Shown: positions 1 through 7,446, counted from the first letter of the stretch. The stretch is 64,000 nt of DNA from Curtobacterium sp. ER1/6 (GCF_001742745.1 NZ_MJAK01000004.1:186001-250000); one strand, 5' to 3'. Program-made: numbers and translations. The notes: generated from the sequence alone by a model not told the origin.

Positions 1-181
1 CCAGGGTGACGGCTCCCGTGGTCGCGACGACCACGTCGCGCAGTGCGTCGTGCTCGGCGCCGCTCACCGTACGGCCGAGCAGTGCACCGCAGTCGGTGCA
101 GAACCGTTGCCCGGGCGACGACGGCGCACCGCACCGTCCGCAGGTCGTCACGGGGACGACCGTCTCGACGACGAACGACAT
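1..181 (-). CDS. N-terminal part of a zinc-ribbon protein, cut by the left edge
   Basis: The reverse strand opens with an ATG at 181-179, preceded by a strong Shine-Dalgarno sequence (GGAGGTGAGG, 5 nt upstream of the ATG), and stays open to position 1, giving 60 residues. The residues CGRCG (Cys14, Cys17) and CTDCG (Cys28, Cys31) form a CxxC...CxxC zinc ribbon of the kind found at the N-terminus of many regulatory or membrane proteins. The rest of the protein lies outside the window, so its function cannot be named. It diverges from the ESX-type genes that start at 341, and a role in the same secretion locus is possible but unproven. Confidence 0.7.
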   Translation of the reverse strand, partial: MSFVVETVVPVTTCGRCGAPSSPGQRFCTDCGALLGRTVSGAEHDALRDVVVATTGAVTL

Positions 182-340
182 GCCTCACCTCCCATCGGCA
201 CGTCGATCATGTCAGACCGAGGGGGTGACTCGTGCTGGCCTGTGGACTATGGTGTTGGCGTTCGCTGTCACCCGTTCACGGGGTGGGGGAAGAGCCGGCG
301 TCCGGAGTACGGATGACGGAACAGACAGAGAGGATGCGCG

Positions 341-676
341 ATGAAGTTCGCCATGGGGGCTCAGGTCCTCACCAACCTGACCAAGCAGACGTCCGGTGCC
401 TCGGGGGACCTCGGCACGCTCGTCCGTCGCCTCGCCGACTCGGCCGAACCGCTCCAGGGCCGGTTCAACGGAGCCGGCCGCGCCGCCTTCGACCGCTTCA
501 AGGCCGAGACGGACACCATCGCCAACGAGCTGAACGGCGCCCTCGCGAGCGTCCTGCAGGGCATCTCCGGCATGGACCGCTCCTTCCAGGAGGGCGACCA
601 GGACATGGCGCAGTCCACGAGCTCGCTCGAGGGCAGCTCCAACTTCGACGCGGCTCGCTTCAGCGGCCGCGCCTGA
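341..676 (+). CDS. WXG100-like type VII secretion small protein
   Basis: A 111-residue, helix-rich, soluble protein without a signal peptide. The centre reads FNGAGRAAFDRFK, matching the helix-turn-helix hairpin of ESAT-6/WXG100 proteins with Phe-Asn-Gly in place of Trp-x-Gly. These proteins are secreted as helical dimers by type VII (ESX) systems or act as partners of larger effectors. A GAGAGG ribosome-binding site lies a short distance upstream. It is the first gene of a tight cluster with a second ESAT-6-like gene, a DUF6507-like gene and a large toxin, so it probably serves as a partner or chaperone for that effector. The 159 nt upstream (182-340) contain no other gene. The family call is good; the partner role is inferred. 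Confidence 0.75.
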   Translation: MKFAMGAQVLTNLTKQTSGASGDLGTLVRRLADSAEPLQGRFNGAGRAAFDRFKAETDTIANELNGALASVLQGISGMDRSFQEGDQDMAQSTSSLEGSSNFDAARFSGRA

Positions 677-705
677 CGGATCTCCGGGGAGAGGGAGGAC
701 ACACC

Positions 706-1023
706 ATGAGCGGTGGCAACCAGGCAGATCGTCGCGACTACGACGTGGCGGCGTCGCAGAACGCGCAGGACAACTTCAACGCCGTCGCGGCGCAGCTCGA
801 GGCGCTCATCGCCCAGCGCGACTCCGACGTCAAGGCCGCGATGGCGGACTACCAGGCCGACGGGGTGTCGGACGAGTACCACGCCAAGGAACAGCGGTGG
901 AACACCGTCGCGGGCGAGGTCAAGCAGATCATCGCCACGCTGCGCTCCTCGCTGCAGTCGAACGACGAGTCGGCGCAGTCGGCGATCAGCAAGGCGAAGT
1001 CGGCCGTCGGCAACATCGGCTGA
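706..1023 (+). CDS. ESAT-6-like small protein
   Basis: A 105-residue protein that is almost entirely predicted helix with regular Gln, Ala and Leu spacing. The segment YHAKEQRWNTVAGEV followed by IIATLRSSLQSND resembles the group annotated as pore-forming ESAT-6 family proteins in actinobacteria (from memory, not searched). The ATG is chosen because a GGAGG sequence sits about 8 nt upstream. It follows the WXG100-like gene by 29 nt and is followed after one base by the next gene, so the genes are co-transcribed. The likely job is as the second member of a secreted helical pair or as an effector partner. Confidence 0.72.
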   Translation: MSGGNQADRRDYDVAASQNAQDNFNAVAAQLEALIAQRDSDVKAAMADYQADGVSDEYHAKEQRWNTVAGEVKQIIATLRSSLQSNDESAQSAISKAKSAVGNIG

Positions 1024-1024
1024 C

Positions 1025-1408
1025 GTGGTCGACGGCTGGCGGGTCGACCCCGCGGGGGTCGAGGCCGTCCTGCAGGACGTCGCGTCGAAGAGCACGACGA
1101 TGACCGACGCCCTGGGCGGGTCCGAGGACGGATCCGTGCAGGGCGTCGGCGCGGTCGTGCAGGACGCTGCGACGGCGGCGCAGTCCCCGGTGATCGGTGA
1201 AGCGCTCGCCGGGTTCTTCGAGGAGCGGCAGGCCACGCTGACCGGGATCCAGGACCGGATCAGGGCATCGCTCTACGGCGCGGCGGGCGCCACGCAGGCG
1301 ATCGTGCAGGGGGACGACGAGATGGGTGCTGAGACGGCGCAGGCGAACGCGATCGCGGCTGCCTCGGACGGGAAGTTCGACGCCTTCGACGGGATGTTCG
1401 ACCGGTGA
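1025..1408 (+). CDS. DUF6507-like T7SS-associated protein
   Basis: A 127-residue protein starting at GTG immediately after the stop of the previous gene, so translation is probably coupled. It begins VDGWRVDPAGVEAVLQDV and ends with a helical tail (QAIVQGDDEM, then AETAQANAIAAAS). This layout resembles the actinobacterial DUF6507 family that accompanies WXG100 proteins (recognition from memory). The last four bases overlap the start of the toxin gene (ATGA-type overlap: GTGA at 1405-1408). It probably acts as a small accessory protein or secretion partner for the toxin; no enzymatic motif is visible. Confidence 0.6.
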   Translation: MVDGWRVDPAGVEAVLQDVASKSTTMTDALGGSEDGSVQGVGAVVQDAATAAQSPVIGEALAGFFEERQATLTGIQDRIRASLYGAAGATQAIVQGDDEMGAETAQANAIAAASDGKFDAFDGMFDR

Positions 1409-3627
1409 ACGCGGTCGTCGAGCCGGGGGCGATCCCCTACACCGACGTCGTGCTCAGTGGCATCACGAGCGGCGCGACGAAGCTCCGCACGGTCGCGTCC
1501 GCGGTCCGTGACGGGACGGCGGACATCGTCACCGCGTGGGGGCGCATCTCCGGCTCGTACGAGGGGCCGAGTGACCAGGAGCTCTTCGCGGTGATGACCC
1601 CGATCGGACCGCAGGGCACCGCGTTCGGGGACGACCTCGACACCGCCGCAGGCGCACTCGACGACTTCGTCGACGAGGTCACCCCGATCGTCGCGAAGCT
1701 CAAGGCGTACAAGGTCCGCGCGGAGCAGCTGGTGCGCGACGTCGCGGCCTTCCAGCCGGTCACGATCCAGACGATGGACGGACCGGTCACGCAGACCGAG
1801 TCGTGGGACCAGGACGAGACCCTCAACGGCGAGAACAACGACATCATCAACGGGGTGGCGAACCGCGTCGTCGAGTACCAGGCGGCAGAGCGGAAGTGCG
1901 CGAACGCGATCCGCGCCCTCAACGGCCTGCCGCCGCTGCACGCAATCGGTGCAACGGGCAACGAGTCGCTGGGCTACGGGTACGACGAACTCCCTATGGG
2001 TACCGAGCTGCCGTGGGGGACGGCGGAGTCGCGCAAGGAGTCCTGCGCGGAGAAGACGACGTGGTTCCTGCCGAAGATGGTCAAGGGCGTCGTGTGGGAC
2101 GGCGTCCTCGTGGGGACCATCGGCGGGCTCGGCGAACTGGTCGGCATCCGCGACTGGAAGTGGAGCGCGGACAACTTCACGGACACGTGGCAGAGCCTCG
2201 GTGGGCTGGTCGGCTACGACAAGGAGACCGGCAAGTGGGGCGACGGCGACCTCGCCGGCGAGACGTGGAAGGCGATGGGGAAGGGCACGGTCGCCTGGGA
2301 CAAGTGGGCCGACGACCCCGGGACCGCGTTCGGCGAGTCCCTCTGGAACGTCGGATCGATCCTCATCCCCGTGGCGAACGTCGCGGGCAAGGCCGGCACG
2401 GCCGGCAAGGTCGGATCGATCGCGTCGGGGATCAGCAAGGCCGACCGGCTGCTCGAACTCGCGGACGCCGGGGCCTGGGCGTCGAAGGGCTTGACGAAGG
2501 TCCTGCCGAAGCTCACCGATCTGAAGTCGGTGCTCGGACGCGGCTTCGAACACGTGTCGGACGGGTTTGCGACGAAGATCGCCGACTTCACGACGAACCT
2601 GAAGGAGTGGCGGCAGGGGACGCACGTCGACGCGGAGAGCAGAGCCGACGGGCCTCCGGTGCGGACCGAGGGGAACGCGGACGCGTCGGTCGGTGCTGAT
2701 GCGCACGCCCGCACGAACAGCGCGGAGTCGAACGCGCCGGCGCCAGTGCGCGAACCGGCGTTGGTCGGTGGCGGGCACGGTGAGAGCGCCGCGGTCCACG
2801 GCGGCGGCTCCGACTCGGGATCGAGTGGAGGCGGTGGTCACGGGACCGATGCGCCGACGGACCGGTCCGGGGGATCCTCCGGTAGCCGTGCGCACGGAAC
2901 TGATGCCGGAGCCGGCGACCCGCCGCCCCCGCACCAGTACGATCGGTCCACTGACCCGGTGTTCTCCGACGATGCCAGCGGACCCGGTTGGGAGCGCGAC
3001 GACACGATCCGAGGGGACGGAGTGCGGGCCGATTACGGTCAGCCGCATCTTCACCTGGGTGATCTCGGTGAGCAGTACCGACCGCCGGACGACCCGAACT
3101 ACACGGGCTCCGGGATGAGCGACGAGGTCCGGGCGATCGTCGATGACTGGGGCAACCCGAACGGCGCCTACGGCAAGGACGCCGACGGGAACTACCTCAC
3201 CCGGGATGACTGGGAAGACCGGTACATCGACTGGAACGGGCAGTACCAGTCCTACGCGCCGGAGTACCCGGGCAACGCGGGAGCTGTTGCCGGCCACCGC
3301 GTCGACTGGACGGACCCGCAGTTGTTCGTGCAGCAGTACGGTTCGCAGCTGGACCGGCTCGGCAAGGAGTCCGGGAACTTCTTCTCCTTCCCCGGGACAT
3401 CGTTCGAAGAGCGTGCGTTGCCGCCGTCCAACCTCAGCGATGCGTACTCGAAGTACGACTTCGATGCCGCCGCGTTCGAAGGCAAGGGGCTGAAGATCGA
3501 GGTCAGCAAGATCGCTCCGGCGTTCGGACATCCCGGCGGTGGACTGCAGGTGCGGTTCTTCAGGCCGGGAGATTCGCTGCAGTTCTACTCCGTGAAGCAG
3601 CTCAAGGATGAAGGGATCCTGTCATGA
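1405..3627 (+). CDS. Type VII-type polymorphic toxin with C-terminal TNT NADase domain
   Basis: A 740-residue protein beginning at GTG in the overlap with the preceding gene. Residues 1-130 are helical (WGRISGSY near 45-52), like other ESX effector heads. Residues about 200-400 carry Trp/Gly-rich segments (ELVGIRDWKWSADNFTDTW) common in such toxins. Residues about 410-530 are a low-complexity Gly/Ser/Asp/His linker. The last 94 residues (about 647-740) match the TNT domain: LDRLG, PGTSFEERALPP, then APAFGHPGGG and a short C-terminal beta/helix segment. TNT domains hydrolyse NAD+ in target cells. The position that is Gln in many TNT proteins (FGQPGG) is His here, so activity needs testing. The downstream gene overlaps by four bases and is the presumed immunity gene. 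The pre-toxin sequence LGDLGEQYRPP (nt 3054-3089) recurs in a decayed cassette at 5763. Confidence 0.85.
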   Translation: MNAVVEPGAIPYTDVVLSGITSGATKLRTVASAVRDGTADIVTAWGRISGSYEGPSDQELFAVMTPIGPQGTAFGDDLDTAAGALDDFVDEVTPIVAKLKAYKVRAEQLVRDVAAFQPVTIQTMDGPVTQTESWDQDETLNGENNDIINGVANRVVEYQAAERKCANAIRALNGLPPLHAIGATGNESLGYGYDELPMGTELPWGTAESRKESCAEKTTWFLPKMVKGVVWDGVLVGTIGGLGELVGIRDWKWSADNFTDTWQSLGGLVGYDKETGKWGDGDLAGETWKAMGKGTVAWDKWADDPGTAFGESLWNVGSILIPVANVAGKAGTAGKVGSIASGISKADRLLELADAGAWASKGLTKVLPKLTDLKSVLGRGFEHVSDGFATKIADFTTNLKEWRQGTHVDAESRADGPPVRTEGNADASVGADAHARTNSAESNAPAPVREPALVGGGHGESAAVHGGGSDSGSSGGGGHGTDAPTDRSGGSSGSRAHGTDAGAGDPPPPHQYDRSTDPVFSDDASGPGWERDDTIRGDGVRADYGQPHLHLGDLGEQYRPPDDPNYTGSGMSDEVRAIVDDWGNPNGAYGKDADGNYLTRDDWEDRYIDWNGQYQSYAPEYPGNAGAVAGHRVDWTDPQLFVQQYGSQLDRLGKESGNFFSFPGTSFEERALPPSNLSDAYSKYDFDAAAFEGKGLKIEVSKIAPAFGHPGGGLQVRFFRPGDSLQFYSVKQLKDEGILS

Positions 3628-4184
3628 CCGTGCACGGAGCGGGGAAATTCGGTGACCTCGACCTGCTTGAGGACGTGCTGCGGAGAGCGGGGAACGACCT
3701 CGTCATCTGCGAGCCGCAGCGAGTGCAGTACGGCGACTACGAAACGCTGCAGCGATACACACTGTCGAACGGCGAGGTGATCGAATGGCGTGGCAGTCGG
3801 GGGTCGGGTGCGCTGACCGGTACACGTTTCGAGTCGGCCGCAGACGCGGAACGCTGGATCGTCACGGACGCGTGCGGATACATCCGTGACGCCCTCGGCC
3901 TACCCATCGCGCACTGGCTCCCAGACCAAGAGCATGAGCTGTCGGAGGGGTTCACATTGCAACCAGACGGCGACGGCGTCCTTCTCACCTGGGCGGCTTC
4001 CGGTATCGAACGCTGCGCCCGATTCGGCGGCCCCCGCCCGACCGTCTCTGCCTTGCACTTCTCGACTGTTGCGCGTATGCGCGTGGATGAGATCGAAGAC
4101 TGCGCGCTCCAGCTCGATGCACGCGCAGCGTTTGCGGCCGCGGTGTCGCCTACTTCGCGCTGTGAGCCCCGGTCGTCCCGCTGA
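3624..4184 (+). CDS. Putative immunity protein of the TNT toxin
   Basis: A 186-residue soluble protein whose ATG overlaps the toxin stop codon (ATGA), the arrangement expected for a cognate antitoxin. It has no signal peptide or membrane segment. An alpha/beta region (LQRYTLSNGEVIEWRGSRGS, then a helix around DAERWIVTDACGYIRDALGL) is reminiscent of the Imm61 type that accompanies TNT toxins, but this resemblance is from memory and weak. It should bind and block the NADase domain in the cytosol. The last 20 residues are Ser/Arg rich and may be a frameshifted or unconserved tail. The function is inferred mainly from position. Confidence 0.6.
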   Translation: MTVHGAGKFGDLDLLEDVLRRAGNDLVICEPQRVQYGDYETLQRYTLSNGEVIEWRGSRGSGALTGTRFESAADAERWIVTDACGYIRDALGLPIAHWLPDQEHELSEGFTLQPDGDGVLLTWAASGIERCARFGGPRPTVSALHFSTVARMRVDEIEDCALQLDARAAFAAAVSPTSRCEPRSSR

Positions 4185-4250
4185 TCCGCTGGAGCGCGCG
4201 GCACAGCGCGATGCTGCCATGAGTGACGGAAGCATCGCGATCTCGTCGGT

Positions 4251-4892
4251 TCAGTCCTGAACCACGATCCTCTGCAGCGCGCCGCTGACGAGCAGGTCAC
4301 GGATCGTCTCTGCACCCTCGGCGATCGAGAAGCGGATGGCGCCGCCGGGATGCCCGAACCAGGGCAGTGTTATCTGGGCGTGAACGAGGACGTTGTCCAT
4401 CGTCACGTACGGGTGGACGGTCGAGGGCAGTGACAGCGCTGTCGGCGGAAGCGCTCGCGATTCGAATGATGCAGCGTACGGGTTGAACAGCCAGCCGTCG
4501 GGACCACCGACTCGGTCCACGGGAATTCCTGGGGGGAGCTGAATGAGGACCGCACCGCCGCTGGACTGGATCTGTCCGGCCAGTGCGGGGAGGTACCGCT
4601 CAGACGAGTCTCGGAGGCTGTTGAGTTCACGGCGTGTCATCACTCGGGGCGCAGGGATCGGCCGGCGGAGGAAGGTTCGCAGCATCTCCGCTGCGCTGTC
4701 CTCGTCCTCTGCGCGTCTGATCAGCCGCGCCTGGCCGTAGTCCACGCACTGCAACTCGAAGCCAGCTTCGGACGGCTCGATGCGGAGCGCCCCTTCCAAC
4801 GGTGGCCCGTCAAGGACGTCACCGGGAAGCGCGACGAACCGTGCGGTGAACCCGGAGCGATCGAGTTGCTCGCGGAGCGAAGAGAATGCCAC
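4251..4892 (-). CDS. TNT-domain protein with its own N-terminal domain, copy 1
   Basis: A 213-residue protein on the reverse strand that starts with GTG. Residues 1-115 form an uncharacterised alpha/beta domain (EGALRIEP, VDYGQARLIRR, AEMLRTFLRR). Residues 125-213 match a TNT domain: VDRVGGPDGWLF, SFESRALPP, LPWFGHPGGAIRF and a C-terminal beta/helix. It lacks a signal peptide and any ESX helical head, unlike the toxin at 1405. A paralogue with the same two-domain build lies at 10822-11466. Possible roles are an internally neutralised NADase, an immunity-like decoy, or a housekeeping glycohydrolase-related protein. A TACGCT hexamer 6 nt before the GTG indicates a leaderless mRNA. It converges on the immunity gene at 3624. 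Confidence 0.65.
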   Translation of the reverse strand: MAFSSLREQLDRSGFTARFVALPGDVLDGPPLEGALRIEPSEAGFELQCVDYGQARLIRRAEDEDSAAEMLRTFLRRPIPAPRVMTRRELNSLRDSSERYLPALAGQIQSSGGAVLIQLPPGIPVDRVGGPDGWLFNPYAASFESRALPPTALSLPSTVHPYVTMDNVLVHAQITLPWFGHPGGAIRFSIAEGAETIRDLLVSGALQRIVVQD

Positions 4893-5107
4893 CCGATCAG
4901 CGTAGCGATTGCTGGAACGTCACCCAACGAGCCCAGCAACGGGCAGCCGTCGTCGGAGCGGCTGGTCTGCTGCCGGCGCGGCTCTGGGGAACGAGCGCGC
5001 TCACGAAATCGGCGGACCCTGGGGGCGAGGACATTCGTTGGTCATCGATGCAGCGCGCAGCCACGCAGAGGCTCGTTCCCCGCGCGAAGCGGTCGACGGA
5101 GGTTCCT
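4893..5107. other. Gene-free stretch between TNT-related gene and cassette array
   Basis: Apart from the promoter hexamer at 4899-4904, no coding sequence with a start, ribosome-binding site or family signal is seen here on either strand. It separates the reverse-strand TNT-related gene from the decayed toxin cassettes and ends at the 67-bp duplicated sequence. Confidence 0.5.
4899..4904 (-). promoter_or_regulatory. Leaderless -10 hexamer of the TNT-related gene
   Basis: Reading on the reverse strand, TACGCT is followed by six bases (GATCGG) and the GTG start of the TNT-related gene. No Shine-Dalgarno sequence is present. The same spacing occurs before its paralogue at 11466. Confidence 0.55.
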
Positions 5108-5174
5108 CACGCAAGCAGACTCGCGGCGCACCGTCCACCTCCTGACGAAGCACTGGGTCGCCCCCGAGTTCGGC
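5108..5174 (+). repeat. Degenerate copy of the oxidoreductase promoter and start (67 bp)
   Basis: These 67 bases match 8470-8536 with about eight differences, and the last 33 are identical (from TGACGAAGCACTGGGTCGCC to GAGTTCGGC). In the intact copy the sequence covers the promoter and first codons of the oxidoreductase gene at 8504. Here the -10 hexamer reads CACCGT instead of TACCGT and the start codon is CTG instead of ATG, so this copy is dead. It joins directly to a toxin tail fragment, which marks a recombination junction. Confidence 0.85.
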
Positions 5175-5455
5175 ACCTCGAAGATGGACGGCAGTACCAC
5201 CAGTACGAAGTCCCGCGCGATGTCGGTAACCTCCGAGGTGCGTACGATTCGCTCGACGGTGACCACAAGGAACTGATTGACGCGTTCCTCCAAGGTCGAG
5301 GCAAGACCGCAGATGACCTGGAGACGCTCGAGACCTACCCAGGCGAGCTTGCATCAGTTGATCGCTTCGGTTCTCCTGGAGGTGCAGTGCGAGTGCAACT
5401 CGCACTGCCCGTCGAGTTCCTGCAGGTCCTCGGCATACTCCGCGAACTCCCTTGA
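5175..5455 (+). pseudogene. Orphan TNT toxin 3' fragment 1
   Basis: The frame that ends in TGA at 5453-5455 reads HLEDGRQYHQYEVPRDVG and closes with DRFGSPGGAVRVQL, then LPVEFLQVLGILREL. This is the C-terminal core of a TNT domain (the F-G-x-PGG turn, the following strand and the last helix). It has no start codon, no N-terminal toxin half and no secretion head, and is fused at 5174 to a dead copy of oxidoreductase sequence. It sits 20 nt before a small putative immunity gene. The likely reading is a displaced toxin tip kept together with its immunity gene. Compare the fragment ending near 7446, which shares LPVE-x-L-x-VLG. Confidence 0.65.
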
Positions 5456-5475
5456 TGATGAGACGAAGGAATCCC

Positions 5476-5745
5476 ATGGATGACATCGACGCCACGCGCG
5501 AGCTCTCCTCGGCGGAGGCCGCGGGCGTGCCCTTCCGCTGGATGGAACAGCCCTCGAACGATGTGAACACTGCCTGCATCTACGAGACGATCCACGGTTG
5601 GCGAGTGTCAACGACGGACGAACGGGCCACGGAGGAATCCGTGCACGACTACGTCGACCGCCCAGCGGCCGTGGACGACTTCGTGAGCCGTGTCCAGGGG
5701 CTCGTTCGGTACCGAGAACTCCGCAAGAGGCTCCTTGGTCGTTGA
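5476..5745 (+). CDS. Putative immunity protein, 89-residue family, copy 1
   Basis: An 89-residue soluble protein. The ATG at 5476 is chosen because AAGGA lies 5-9 nt upstream and because the paralogue at 7447 starts at the same place (MDDIDATREL against MDEIDATRHL). The conserved core is IYE-x-x-x-GWRVSTTDERATEESV, then a terminal helix DDFVSRVQGL. It follows a TNT tail fragment directly, as does the paralogue, so it is most likely an immunity protein for that toxin type. No known family name is assigned. The small size and alpha/beta pattern suit a protein that binds and blocks a toxin. Confidence 0.6.
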   Translation: MDDIDATRELSSAEAAGVPFRWMEQPSNDVNTACIYETIHGWRVSTTDERATEESVHDYVDRPAAVDDFVSRVQGLVRYRELRKRLLGR

Positions 5746-5762
5746 GCCTGGCGACGCCCACC

Positions 5763-5891
5763 CCTGGGTGATCTCGGTGAGCAGCACCGGCCACCGGAAC
5801 GGATGGTCCATCCCGGCGTCGGTCTGCAGATGCAGATGCCATTGACCGTTGAACTGCTCGGGGAGCCAAGACTGATCGAGAGGATTCAATG
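5763..5891 (+). pseudogene. Orphan toxin tail fused to a pre-toxin motif, fragment 2
   Basis: Bases 5763-5798 match 3054-3089 inside the intact toxin gene at about 33 of 36 positions and encode the same pre-toxin residues (LGDLGEQHRPP here, LGDLGEQYRPP there). After this motif the frame jumps to a TNT-like C-terminus: HPGVGLQMQMPLTVELLGEP, then RLIERIQ and stop. The middle of the toxin domain is missing. The TGA stop overlaps the ATG of the next immunity gene (ATGA). This is direct evidence that the 3' cassettes exchange by recombination at the pre-toxin sequence. Confidence 0.65.
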
Positions 5892-6140
5892 AGCAGGGCA
5901 GAGGTGAGATCTCTGATCGCGCGGGAGGGGCTCGACGCAGGCGTGTGGTTCGCCGACCCTCATGCGGCACCGAATCGAGTAGTCGTGGACGAGGTCGACA
6001 ACAGGTTCAGGGTCTACGTGACGTCGGAGCGCGGATCGGCGGACGGTATCCGGTACTTCGACGATGAATCTGAGGCATTGGAGAAGTACGTGCGCCTCCT
6101 GCGCATGCAACAGCGGCTCCTCGACCGGGGTGTCATCTGA
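5889..6140 (+). CDS. Putative immunity protein B
   Basis: An 83-residue soluble protein whose ATG overlaps the stop of the preceding toxin tail. The core NRFRVYVTSERGSADGIRYF followed by a helix (DESEALEKYVRLL) has the same order of elements as the 89-residue family (a beta strand ending in ...VSTTDERA, then a helix), so all three small proteins may share a fold. It is most likely the immunity partner of the decayed cassette immediately upstream. There is no signal peptide and no recognised Pfam family. The function is inferred from position and size. Confidence 0.55.
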   Translation: MSRAEVRSLIAREGLDAGVWFADPHAAPNRVVVDEVDNRFRVYVTSERGSADGIRYFDDESEALEKYVRLLRMQQRLLDRGVI

Positions 6141-6156
6141 GGTCCGTTCGATCTCC

Positions 6157-6561
6157 ATGACGCCCGAAACCGGCGACCTCCGAGTGACCGACGCATCGAG
6201 CGCGAGCATCGAGTCCGGGATGGCGCCGTCAGTGATGAAGGCCTGGCAGACCGGCGGCGATCTCTTCGGTGTGATCGTGCCTGTTGACCCGCCCACAGCT
6301 CGTCTACCGACGATCATCGGTGCAGGAGGGGCGGAGCATTTCGTGCCAGGCGGTCGAACGGCGGTGAAGATCGTCGGAGACTTCTTCGTCAACGAGACGC
6401 GCGAGTTCGTGGTGGACGGTACTGTGCCGATGCCTCCTGGTCCCGTGGTCTTCAAGCTACTCGACAGCGGGCACTGGGAGCCCGTCCTCGTCTACGGTCG
6501 AACGAGGGCGAGAGCAAGGAGTCAACGTGTCAGACGGCAAGGCACCTCAACGTCTCGCTGA
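6157..6561 (+). CDS. Putative toxin C-terminal domain fragment of unknown type
   Basis: A 134-residue frame starting at ATG 17 nt after the previous gene. The body (WQTGGDLFGVIVPVD, GGAEHFVPGGRTAV, FFVNETREFVVDG, then GPVVFKLLDSGHWEPVLVYG) looks like a compact, strand-rich toxin tip, and it occupies the toxin slot just upstream of an SseB-like immunity gene. It has no secretion head. The last 24 residues are Arg-rich, run into the start of the next gene and are probably not part of the ancestral domain. I do not recognise the family with certainty. It could instead be an intact small gene of other function. Confidence 0.45.
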   Translation: MTPETGDLRVTDASSASIESGMAPSVMKAWQTGGDLFGVIVPVDPPTARLPTIIGAGGAEHFVPGGRTAVKIVGDFFVNETREFVVDGTVPMPPGPVVFKLLDSGHWEPVLVYGRTRARARSQRVRRQGTSTSR

Positions 6562-6919
6562 TGCTGTGCAGTCTGCCCGGGCGGGCGGAATCGACTTCCG
6601 TGGGCTTCTCGGCGCGTTCGTTGCCGCACAGGTTCTCGTTCCGTCAGGCGCGGCCCTGCAGGATGGTCGAGGGGAGTTCCAGCCTGTGATCTATCCAGTT
6701 GGGGATGTGTCCTACATGGCCGTGTTCTCAGTGCTCGAACGTGCGTCATCACTTGGCGACCTAGCGCCTTACGTCACGACAATGAGTGGTCTCGATGTCC
6801 TGCGTCGCGCGCGACCGGGGACCGGCGTCGTGGTGGACGCCGGGTACCCGGACGGTTTCCAGGTCGACCCCGGAGTTGTCGAGGCGATAGTGGCTAGTGC
6901 GCCGAGTCCTGGTGCGTGA
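6527..6919 (+). CDS. SseB-like putative immunity protein
   Basis: A 130-residue protein starting at GTG with AAGGAG about 6 nt upstream. The sequence follows the SseB N-terminal domain pattern: a first helix (RGLLGAFVAAQVLVP), a strand with VIYPVGDVSYMAVFS, and VVVDAGYPDGFQVDPGVVEA, which matches the typical Gly-x-x-x-Asn/Asp-Pro/Ala-Gly-Tyr motif. SseB-type domains occur as immunity proteins in polymorphic toxin loci. It overlaps the end of the unknown toxin fragment by 35 nt, supporting a toxin-immunity pair. It would act in the cytosol. Confidence 0.65.
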   Translation: MSDGKAPQRLADAVQSARAGGIDFRGLLGAFVAAQVLVPSGAALQDGRGEFQPVIYPVGDVSYMAVFSVLERASSLGDLAPYVTTMSGLDVLRRARPGTGVVVDAGYPDGFQVDPGVVEAIVASAPSPGA

Positions 6920-7163
6920 ACGGGCGCTGCTGATGCAGGATGTGACGCCATTCCGCGACCAGGGTTGTAAGTACTGCCGTGAGTTCTGGATTTCTCACTC
7001 CGACCAGCCGAAATTGATCGGTGTGAGTCTCGAGTACCAATGTCATCTCTATCGCTGCGGGATGTGTCAGTCTTGGTGGGAGTACGGGCTGAACTATCCG
7101 CACGTGATCGACCGGGACCTTGCCGACGCCATTGCCGCCGACATCGTGCAGAGTTCTTCCTGA
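6897..7163 (+). CDS. Small cysteine-rich putative immunity protein
   Basis: An 88-residue protein with two cysteine pairs, GCKYCREFW (Cys24, Cys27) and YQCHLYRCGMCQSWWEYG (Cys49, Cys54, Cys57), suggesting a bound zinc. The GTG at 6897 overlaps the SseB-like gene by 23 nt. An in-frame ATG at 6933 would give 76 residues and starts 13 nt after the SseB-like stop, so either is possible. No family is recognised. Position inside the cassette array suggests an immunity protein whose toxin has been lost, or one of two immunity genes for the same toxin. Confidence 0.5.
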   Translation: MRRVLVRERALLMQDVTPFRDQGCKYCREFWISHSDQPKLIGVSLEYQCHLYRCGMCQSWWEYGLNYPHVIDRDLADAIAADIVQSSS

Positions 7164-7446
7164 TCGGTGCGGCCTGCGAAAGGCACCGCTCAGCGGAGAC
7201 GCGCTACCCGCTCTGCTGTCGGAAGCGCACCCTTTCGAGAGGACGACAGGTCCTCCTCGAGACCGCTGAACTCCTTCGAGAGTGGGACCGATGGAAAGCG
7301 GCCATGACGACCTTGCAGGGCGAGATTGCTGGCTCCGCCCGGTTCGCCGGTCCCGGCGGCGGGATCCAGACCAGGCTTCCCCTGCCGGTAGAGACGCTCG
7401 AAGTACTGGGTCTGTCACGCGAGTTGGACCAGGAAGGAGACGGCAC
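7164..7446 (+). pseudogene. Orphan TNT toxin 3' fragment 3
   Basis: In the frame through 7280-7446 the residues read WKAAMTTLQGEIAGSARF, then AGPGGGIQTRL and LPVETLEVLGLSREL. This is the same TNT tail seen at 5175-5455 (PGGAVRVQL, LPVEFLQVLGILREL). The stretch 7164-7279 has no recognisable domain. There is no start codon for a toxin, and the frame runs on without a stop into the following immunity gene in a different phase (to 7537), so the toxin end is itself damaged. It keeps an immunity gene of the 89-residue family directly downstream. Confidence 0.6.

Noticed and set aside
341..1408. A complete type VII secretion machine in the window
   Set aside because: Only small substrates and effectors are present; no EccC-type ATPase, EccB/D membrane proteins or mycosin are seen. 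The machinery may lie to the left of position 1.
1273..3531. A 752-residue reverse open frame opposite the toxin gene
   Set aside because: It has biased composition and no start signal, and the forward frame carries clear ESX and TNT features.
5001..5579. A 192-residue reverse frame over the first cassette
   Set aside because: It is a shadow of the decayed toxin tail and of the duplicated oxidoreductase sequence on the forward strand.
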